Shown here: positions 15,426-19,725 of the stretch, in pieces
Numbering within the stretch: position 1 is the first letter of the stretch
Layout: each line of letters opens with the position of its first letter
Assembly (NCBI GenBank): GCA_021795795.1
Contig: JAJYPA010000098.1
Coordinates: 1-19,725 of the forward strand
Length of the DNA stretch: 19,725 nt
Origin: Pseudomonadota bacterium
Lineage (GTDB): Bacteria > Pseudomonadota > Gammaproteobacteria > Halothiobacillales > Halothiobacillaceae
Direction: 5' to 3'
Position numbers and translations under genes: made by a program
The notes under the pieces: model-generated
What the model was told of the DNA's origin: nothing
The model's input: only the letters and a program-made list of their open reading frames with translations
Databases searched by the model: none

Positions 15426-15470
15426 CATTTAATATCCAAAGGCAATTTTTGGCGGCTAAAGGAGGGCACC

Positions 15471-16592
15471 ATGAACAACGAACGCGGGAGGGGGCCGCAG
15501 CAGGTCGGCGAAACCCTCGGCGGGCTTGATAAGGCGCTGGAAAAGCTGCGCGCAGCACACGACGCACAGCGCCAGAAGCGCATCGAGGCGGCCGCCCGTC
15601 CGGGCGAATCCTGGGAGCAGGCCGCTGCTAGGTTGCGCGAGGAAGAAGCTCGCGACGAGCGCGGGCGGGGTTTTGTGAAATCGCCCCCCCCTGCATCAAG
15701 TATCCGCAAGCCTCCGGCCGGCGACGAGCAGCCAGATTTTTTCGTGCCAACGCTCTACGATGTAGGTACGAAAGACAGCCGCTGTATCATGGACGTGGCT
15801 GTTTTCCGCTTGTCAAAGCGCGAGAAGCGCGCCGGCGAGGTCATCCGCTACGAGCTGCCAGATGGCTATGTGGAAGTAAAGGCAGGCCCGGACGGCATGG
15901 CGTCCATTTGGGATTACGACCTGGTGTTGATGATGGTTTCGCACTTGACCGAAGCCATGAACCGTTACCGCGAGGGTAGGGGAGAGAAGCCCGGCCGCAC
16001 CTATCGGCCCCATGTGGGCGACATTCTTAAGTTTTGCCGCCGTGGTGACGGCGGCCGCCAAGCCGATGAAGTCGAAGCGGCGTTAGACCGCTTGAAGGGT
16101 ACCACTATCAAGAGCGTGCGCGAAACCGGCCCAGCCGCGAACGGGCGGCGTCCCATGCGCGAGGTGAAGGCCGAGGGCTTGATTAGCGATTACACGGTGC
16201 TGTCGCAAACTGACACCGGCAAGGTTGCATCTGTCGAGATCGAGGCCCCCAGGTGGCTTTACAAGGAAGTCACCGAAGGGAAGCGGCCGGACGTGCTTAC
16301 CGTCCATTCCGACTACTTCCTGATAGAGCCTGGCATTGGCCGCTTTGTCTACCGTCTGGCTCGCCGAGCTGCCGGCAAAGGTGAAGCGAAATGGGCATTC
16401 CAGACGATCTACGACCGCAGCGGCAGCGCAGGCACGTTCAAGGAGTTCTGCCGACTGCTGCGCAAGATCATTCAGGCCAATGATCTGCCGGAATACGCGC
16501 TGCGCGAAGAAGCGGGGCAGAGCGGCCCGTTACTGGTGATGACCCACCGCAACTACGCCGGCGCGGAGCTGGCACCCCATGCCGGTGTGTAA
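15471..16592 (+). CDS. repA: Plasmid replication initiator, RPA/RepA family
   Basis: 373 residues. An N-terminal charged region (1-85, coiled-coil-like LDKALEKLRAAHDAQRQKRIEAAARP) precedes the initiator domain, which starts near QPDFFVPTLYDVGTKDSRCIMDVAVFRLSK and continues with YELPDGYVEVKAGPDGMASIWDYDLVLMMVSHL. This matches the Replication initiator protein A (RPA) family of broad-host-range plasmids, from memory of the family pattern. I chose ATG 15471 because GGAGGG lies 5 bases upstream; a longer frame starting at 15315 overlaps the RHH gene and is rejected. It should bind the iterons just downstream; one inverted iteron copy overlaps its stop codon, which would allow autoregulation or handcuffing control. 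Neighbours parA and RHH complete a standard replicon. Confidence 0.88.
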   Translation: MNNERGRGPQQVGETLGGLDKALEKLRAAHDAQRQKRIEAAARPGESWEQAAARLREEEARDERGRGFVKSPPPASSIRKPPAGDEQPDFFVPTLYDVGTKDSRCIMDVAVFRLSKREKRAGEVIRYELPDGYVEVKAGPDGMASIWDYDLVLMMVSHLTEAMNRYREGRGEKPGRTYRPHVGDILKFCRRGDGGRQADEVEAALDRLKGTTIKSVRETGPAANGRRPMREVKAEGLISDYTVLSQTDTGKVASVEIEAPRWLYKEVTEGKRPDVLTVHSDYFLIEPGIGRFVYRLARRAAGKGEAKWAFQTIYDRSGSAGTFKEFCRLLRKIIQANDLPEYALREEAGQSGPLLVMTHRNYAGAELAPHAGV

Positions 16593-16677
16593 TAGACGGA
16601 GACCGCAGCCCCGAACCCGCCAAAAGTTTAGCTAAACCAGACTTTGATCGGTTCCGTCCCGCTCGCCTGTGGATAGC

Positions 16678-16761
16678 CCGTCTATTACACACCTAGTTCC
16701 GTCTATTGCACACCGGGTTCCGTCTATTACACACCTAGTTCCGTCTATTGCACACCGGGCA
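16678..16761 (+). repeat. Four tandem 21-bp iterons in alternating A-B-A-B order
   Basis: Copies start at 16678, 16699, 16720 and 16741. All begin CCGTCTATT. Copies 1 and 3 are identical (ACACACCTAGTT ending), copies 2 and 4 share GCACACCGGG and differ in the last two bases. The array is thus a nearly perfect duplication of a 42-base unit. Presumed RepA binding sites. Confidence 0.9.
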
Positions 16762-16810
16762 ATTTTATAACTTATTTATTAGTAAGGTAAAAACGTCTAT
16801 TTTTTCGCCT

Positions 16811-16840
16811 AAAACTCTTTAAAACTTATTAAAACTCTTA
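16811..16840 (+). repeat. Three AT-rich 10-mers, probable DNA unwinding element
   Basis: AAAACTCTTT, AAAACTTATT and AAAACTCTTA follow each other without spacing. AT-rich repeats of this size beside iterons and a DnaA box are the usual strand-opening site. Confidence 0.65.
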
Positions 16841-16942
16841 AAACCACCTAGCCTGTGCATAAGTCACAGTCATTTCAACAATTCCAATCGCCCTCCACCC
16901 CGCCATTTGTGGCCGCCTTATATTCTCTATGAGCGCCCACTT

Positions 16943-17063
16943 GCCGCCTACGGCGCCGGGCGCAAACATCCCCCGGCGGGAACCTGCAAGGTTCCCCTGT
17001 CCGCGCCTACGGCTTGCCGGGTCGACCCCTTCCGGGGACTTCGTCCCCCACTGCCTACGGCAG
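16943..17063. repeat. Cluster of GC-rich hairpins
   Basis: Within 120 bases are at least four strong stems: GCCG/CGGC (16943-16954), GGGAACCT/AGGTTCCC with 3-base loop (16978-16996), GGGGAC/GTCCCC with TTC loop (17034-17048) and CTGCC/GGCAG with TAC loop (17051-17063). The core CCTACGGC appears three times. No coding frame is convincing here. It may be a single-strand origin, a structured replication block or mobile palindromic repeats; the function is not known. Confidence 0.5.
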
Positions 17064-17440
17064 CGGCTCCCCCTAGAATTTTCTAAAAGACGGGTGGTCT
17101 TTAGCTCAGGGCGCATTTTGGCGGCCTGGTGATGGAAATGTACCAGAATGGAATTTACGTCGCTTCTAGGGCAAATACGGGCTATTTACGGCGGGGTTCT
17201 GTATCGGGCTTCTAGTCGGTCGTGCTGCGAACGATTCTTGGAACCGGTCTTGCTTGCGGTCGTTACCGTCACCGTGCGCTGCTGACCCGGCTTTCTTCGA
17301 GTGCAAAGTGGGCGGTTTCTACTGGGGGTGTAAGCCGGAATCGCCGATTCTTCCGGTAGGAGGTTCTGCGCCAGAATCGCGGGGTTTGTCCGCTTTGCTG
17401 ACGGTTTGCCGACTCTGAAACGCTTGCCTCTGCTTGATCT
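17064..17440. other. Gene-free plasmid spacer
   Basis: No frame with good codon use or Shine-Dalgarno of more than about 30 codons is seen on either strand. The only structure noted is an inverted repeat CCGGAA/TTCCGG at 17335-17356 that also contains a nested GAATC/GATTC stem. Confidence 0.4.
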
Positions 17441-17460
17441 ATGTAGTAACGTCTCTACAT
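17441..17460. promoter_or_regulatory. Probable operator of the Phd/PIN toxin-antitoxin operon
   Basis: ATGTAG (17441-17446) and CTACAT (17455-17460) are a perfect inverted repeat 25 bases upstream of the antitoxin ATG, where Phd-type autorepressors bind. Confidence 0.5.
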
Positions 17461-17485
17461 TAATCCAGCATACGGGGGTGCCATC

Positions 17486-17740
17486 ATGGCCATTACCACC
17501 TTATCCAGCCGCGAGTTCAACCAAGGGGCGAGCCAGGCAAAACGGGCCGCAAACAATGGACCAGTGTTCATCACCGATCGAGGCCGACCAGCACATGTGC
17601 TGATGAGCTTTGAGGACTATCAGCGGCTCACCAAGCAGCGACGCAACATTGCCGATGCGCTGGCTATGCCGGGTATTGCCGACATCGAGTTTGAGCCGCC
17701 GAGTGTGACGATTGAAACGCGTCCGGCGGATTTCTCATGA
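17486..17740 (+). CDS. Phd/YefM-family antitoxin
   Basis: 84 residues. MAITTLSSREFNQGASQAKRAANNGPVFITDRGRPAHVLMSFEDYQRL is the standard Phd fold: S-R-E-F near the start, the P-V-x-I-T-x-R-G-x-P turn, and the L-x-S-x-x-x-Y end of the DNA-binding domain. The C-terminal tail, ending IETRPADFS, would wrap the toxin. GGGGG lies 7 bases upstream of the ATG, and the stop overlaps the toxin start by four bases (ATGA). It binds and silences the PIN toxin and probably represses the operon through the upstream dyad. Confidence 0.92.
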   Translation: MAITTLSSREFNQGASQAKRAANNGPVFITDRGRPAHVLMSFEDYQRLTKQRRNIADALAMPGIADIEFEPPSVTIETRPADFS

Positions 17741-18165
17741 GGTTTGTTCTCGATACCAACGTGGTGTCTGAACTGCGCAAGGTGCGGCTTGGTAAGGCCG
17801 ATCTGAACGTGACGGCCTGGACGGAAAGTGTGGATGCCGCTGACCTCTTTGTGTCGGCTATCACCATCCTGGAACTGGAGCTTGGTATTCTGTCGTTGGA
17901 GCGAAAGGACGCCACTCAGGGGGCCCTGTTGCGCTCGTGGCTAGAGCAGCACGTCTTGCCCGAGTTCTCCGGGCGCACGCTGCCTGTGGATACCGCCGTG
18001 GCACAACGCTGCGCCAGACTGCATGTACCCGATAAGCGCGGCGAGCGCGATGCACTCATCGCGGCAACTGCCCTGGTGCATGGCATGACGGTGGTCACTC
18101 GTAACGTCGCTGATTTTAAGCCTACGGGAGTGCCCCTCATCAATCCGTGGGAGGTGTCGCAGTGA
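17737..18165 (+). CDS. PIN-domain RNase toxin (VapC/FitB type)
   Basis: 142 residues. MRFVLDTNVVSEL gives the first catalytic aspartate D6; further conserved acids are E46 or E48 (ITILELELGI), D105 (RGERDALIAATA) and D126 (TRNVADF). All the usual PIN acids are present, so the toxin looks active. Length and the start VLDTNVVSE resemble FitB-like VapC toxins, which cleave tRNA or other RNA. It is the only one of the four toxin-antitoxin pairs in the window that shows no damage, so it is the best candidate for real plasmid addiction. Confidence 0.92.
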   Translation: MRFVLDTNVVSELRKVRLGKADLNVTAWTESVDAADLFVSAITILELELGILSLERKDATQGALLRSWLEQHVLPEFSGRTLPVDTAVAQRCARLHVPDKRGERDALIAATALVHGMTVVTRNVADFKPTGVPLINPWEVSQ

Positions 18166-18421
18166 CGGGAACCCATTATTTCCCGACGCCACTGACCACT
18201 GGCGGCAACTGCCGCTCAAAATTCAGCAAACCCTGTACGGAACACCATGTCGGTCAGGCGTAGTGCTCGAAAATCCTGCCGCCGATGTTTCCCGACGGAA
18301 TTTTCTGGGATTCCGGCTTACCCCCCAAGCAGAATGCTATCACTATGCTGTCGTCCGTCAAAAAACTGTGCCGCCCCCTCTAGAAAATGTACTATACAAC
18401 CATGAAATTAGGAGGGTACCT
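18166..18421. other. Spacer between the PIN toxin and the vapD module
   Basis: No gene is seen. Near its end TACTAT (18392-18397) is a possible -10 for the next gene, but no good -35 was found. The repeated string TTTCCCGACG occurs at about 18180 and 18288, without evident meaning. Confidence 0.3.
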
Positions 18422-18625
18422 ATGCAGCCAAATATCGCGGGGTTCCCACACCCTGAGCTGATCGGGACATTCCGCCAGTTCGGACCGTTTGGGATTCCCT
18501 ACCAAGTACTCCAGGAAGGGCACCATACCGACAAGGGTTGGACCGTTGAAATTGAGGTGCCTGAAACCGGGGAGCGTTTGGAATATCCACTCGATGCCAT
18601 CCTGGATGACCCGGAGGCCCGCTAG
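18422..18625 (+). CDS. Small protein upstream of vapD, putative antitoxin partner
   Basis: 67 residues, starting MQPNIAGFPHPELIGTFRQFGPFGIPYQVLQEG and ending LEYPLDAILDDPEAR. AGGAGGG sits 5 bases before the ATG at 18422, which decides that start over an ATG far upstream at 18263. Short proteins of this kind (DUF5397-like, from memory) are found directly before vapD-like genes, so it may be the antitoxin or an accessory of VapD. Its TAG shares one base with the vapD GTG start, showing tight coupling. No DNA-binding motif is visible. Confidence 0.7.
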   Translation: MQPNIAGFPHPELIGTFRQFGPFGIPYQVLQEGHHTDKGWTVEIEVPETGERLEYPLDAILDDPEAR

Positions 18626-18890
18626 TGTTTGCCATCGCTTTTGATCTGACCGTCAAGGAAACCGCCAAACATCATCCTAAGGGGGTGCCCGCCGCCTATG
18701 CAGAGATTGGGGCCGCTTTGGCAGCGTATGGGTGCCGCGGTGTGTACAGGGCAGCATCTACGTCTGTGAGAACGATGATATGGCCAACGCCATGGATGCC
18801 CTGACGGATCTGCCTTGGTTCCCGTCATCGGTACGAGATATCCGCGCCTTCCGCGTAGAGCAATGGTCGGATTTTACCGACCGTGTGAAG
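18625..18890 (+). pseudogene. vapD: VapD-family endoribonuclease, frameshifted and with altered 3' end
   Basis: From GTG 18625 the frame reads VFAIAFDLTVKETAKHHPKGVPAAYAEIGAALAAYG, the start of a VapD protein. At 18740-18745 a GT dinucleotide occurs three times where two would keep the frame. After the shift the other frame gives VQGSIYVCENDDMANAMDALTDLPWFPSSVRDIRAFRVEQWSDFTDRVK, the remainder of VapD. Beyond residue VK (18890) the frame runs on to 19106 with a serine- and arginine-rich sequence unlike the family, so the native end was probably lost at a junction. VapD proteins have a Cas2-like fold and cut mRNA. As written the toxin is inactive unless recoded. Confidence 0.75.
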
Positions 18891-19083
18891 CGCCTGGGCA
18901 AGCTCAAAATGAGCAGCCTCACCGTAATATCTCATAACAGCTCCCTTCGGCGCCAAGAGAACCTAGCAAACCCTGGCCATCCGCCGCTCAGGGATCAGCG
19001 GCCACGAGGCACAAGGGCGAATTGTCGCATATTGCGGACCAAGAACAAACCAATTGAACTGCCATCGACTTCAAAAGATCCCC
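18891..19083. other. Right boundary zone of the plasmid-like segment
   Basis: Between the end of VapD similarity and the next host-type gene no gene, transposon end or clear attachment repeat is visible. An 8-base string CCTCACCG occurs here (18917-18924) and also just before the left junction (12461-12468), too short to prove a target-site duplication. Confidence 0.3.
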
Positions 19084-19725
19084 ATGACAGCACCAGATAC
19101 CGCTAATTTCCTCGCCCTGAACACCCTGCTGACCAAGATCAACCAGGCCATCTCTGGTGCTGAAGAGGAGTTTGTACTGCTGCACAGCATATGCGAAATC
19201 GCTGTGCAGCAAAGCGGTCTGAAGCTGGCCTTTGTTTCCCGACCAGATACACAAGGGCGATTTCAGTTTCTTGCTGCTGCAGGACAAGTGGGCTACCTCA
19301 AAGATCTGTTCATCTCCAGTGATGCGCAGATTCCAGAAGGGCAAGGTCCAGTTGCTCGCGCTTGGCGCGAGGCGCGCGTTTATTTCGGCACTAATTTTGC
19401 GAAGGAGCCGTCCCTGGCTCCCTGGAAAGAGCGTGCACTGGCCTATGGACTGACTGCCAGCGCAACATTGCCCCTCTTCCGCGACGGAAAGGTCTGGGCC
19501 ATTTTATCGGTCTATAGTGGCGATGGAACCCAATTCGACGACACCTTGCGGACCATACTGCAACAGTTATCCCTCCAGATCAGTCAGGGCCTGGAGCGCC
19601 TGCAGGATGTGCAGAGGTTGCGATTTTTGCGCGCATCGGTGGAGGCGCTGGAAGACGGCGTTACCATTGCTGACCCGCAAAGACACCTTATCTATGTCAA
19701 CCAGGCTTTCCTGAAGCTCACCGGC
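19084..19725 (+). CDS. GAF-PAS sensor protein, partial at window end
   Basis: 214 codons run to the window edge without a stop. Residues about 28-170 form a GAF domain (EEEFVLLHSICEIAVQQSG... LPLFRDGKVWAILSVYSGD...FDDTLRTILQQLSLQISQGL). A PAS domain begins at about 181 (FLRASVEALEDGVTIADPQRHLIYVNQAFLKLTG). Such GAF-PAS N-termini most often continue into GGDEF or GGDEF-EAL, sometimes into histidine kinases; the window cannot tell which. No signal peptide or membrane segment is visible, so it is probably cytoplasmic. The Shine-Dalgarno is weak, and the short upstream space is part of the junction zone, so its native promoter may have been replaced. Confidence 0.8.
   Translation, partial: MTAPDTANFLALNTLLTKINQAISGAEEEFVLLHSICEIAVQQSGLKLAFVSRPDTQGRFQFLAAAGQVGYLKDLFISSDAQIPEGQGPVARAWREARVYFGTNFAKEPSLAPWKERALAYGLTASATLPLFRDGKVWAILSVYSGDGTQFDDTLRTILQQLSLQISQGLERLQDVQRLRFLRASVEALEDGVTIADPQRHLIYVNQAFLKLTG

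Larger units (their letters stand above)
16581..16862. other. Iteron-type origin of replication (oriV)
   Basis: Parts in order: one inverted iteron (16581-16599) over the repA stop; a near-DnaA box TGTGGATAG (16668-16676, one mismatch); four direct 21-bp iterons (16678-16761); an AT-rich stretch; a partial iteron CGTCTATT near 16794-16801; three AT-rich 10-mers in exact register (16811-16840); and a perfect DnaA box, TTATGCACA on the minus strand (16854-16862). This is the standard content of an iteron plasmid origin next to its initiator gene. Confidence 0.85.

Noticed and set aside
15315..15470. N-terminal extension of repA
   Set aside because: It overlaps the RHH gene, while ATG 15471 has GGAGGG directly upstream.
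16678..16761. CRISPR-like short regular repeats
   Set aside because: The 21-base units are directly adjacent without spacers and lie beside repA with DnaA boxes, so they are iterons.
12461..18924. CCTCACCG present near both ends of the plasmid-like segment as a possible target duplication
   Set aside because: Eight bases are expected many times by chance in 20 kb, and neither copy sits exactly at the inferred junction.
19010..19260. 11-base direct repeat CACAAGGGCGA, 240 bases apart
   Set aside because: Pairs of this length occur by chance in a window of this size, and one copy lies within the GAF coding frame.

Overview
The window looks like part of an Acidithiobacillus-like or related gammaproteobacterial genome. 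That placement is an inference from gene content (PNAG operon of the gammaproteobacterial PgaABCD type, several c-di-GMP-type sensors, broad-host-range-like plasmid genes); nothing in the sequence fixes the species. It has two compositionally distinct halves. Positions 1 to about 12480, plus the last 650 bases, have moderate base composition and look like host-type genes. Positions about 12481 to 18890 are mostly clearly GC-rich and look like a plasmid backbone.

Region 1 (1-8822, all on the minus strand) concerns biofilm. A complete pgaA-pgaB-pgaC-pgaD operon for poly-N-acetylglucosamine (PNAG) export, deacetylation and synthesis is tightly coupled by overlapping or near-overlapping stops and starts. 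Downstream on the same strand lies a globin-coupled GAF-GGDEF diguanylate cyclase, cut by the window start. PgaC/PgaD synthases are activated by c-di-GMP, so gas or redox sensing by the globin could feed PNAG production locally. Upstream of pgaA is an unusual small gene that carries two tandem ESPR-type extended signal peptides, each with its own Shine-Dalgarno, but no recognisable passenger.

Region 2 (8823-12480, plus strand) holds one large divergently transcribed regulator of about 1157 residues: winged helix plus BTAD, a cyclase-like domain, a STAND/AAA-type ATPase and TPR-like repeats. It has a good sigma-70 promoter.

Region 3 (12481-18890) is a plasmid replicon or integrated plasmid: a Tn3-type resolvase with a likely res site, a ParA ATPase with a ribbon-helix-helix partner, a replication initiator of the RPA/RepA type, and an iteron origin with DnaA boxes and AT-rich 10-mers. 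Four toxin-antitoxin modules surround it, three of them visibly damaged: an AbrB/VapC remnant, a frameshifted BrnT with intact BrnA, an apparently intact Phd/PIN pair, and a small partner gene with a frameshifted VapD. The left edge abuts the stop codon of the regulator and truncates vapC. The right edge lies inside or just after vapD. Whether this is a plasmid inserted in a chromosome or one stretch of a large plasmid that carries the biofilm genes cannot be decided from the window.

Region 4 (19084-19725) is the start of a GAF-PAS sensor, probably another c-di-GMP enzyme, cut by the window end. No rRNA, tRNA, CRISPR array or transposase was found.
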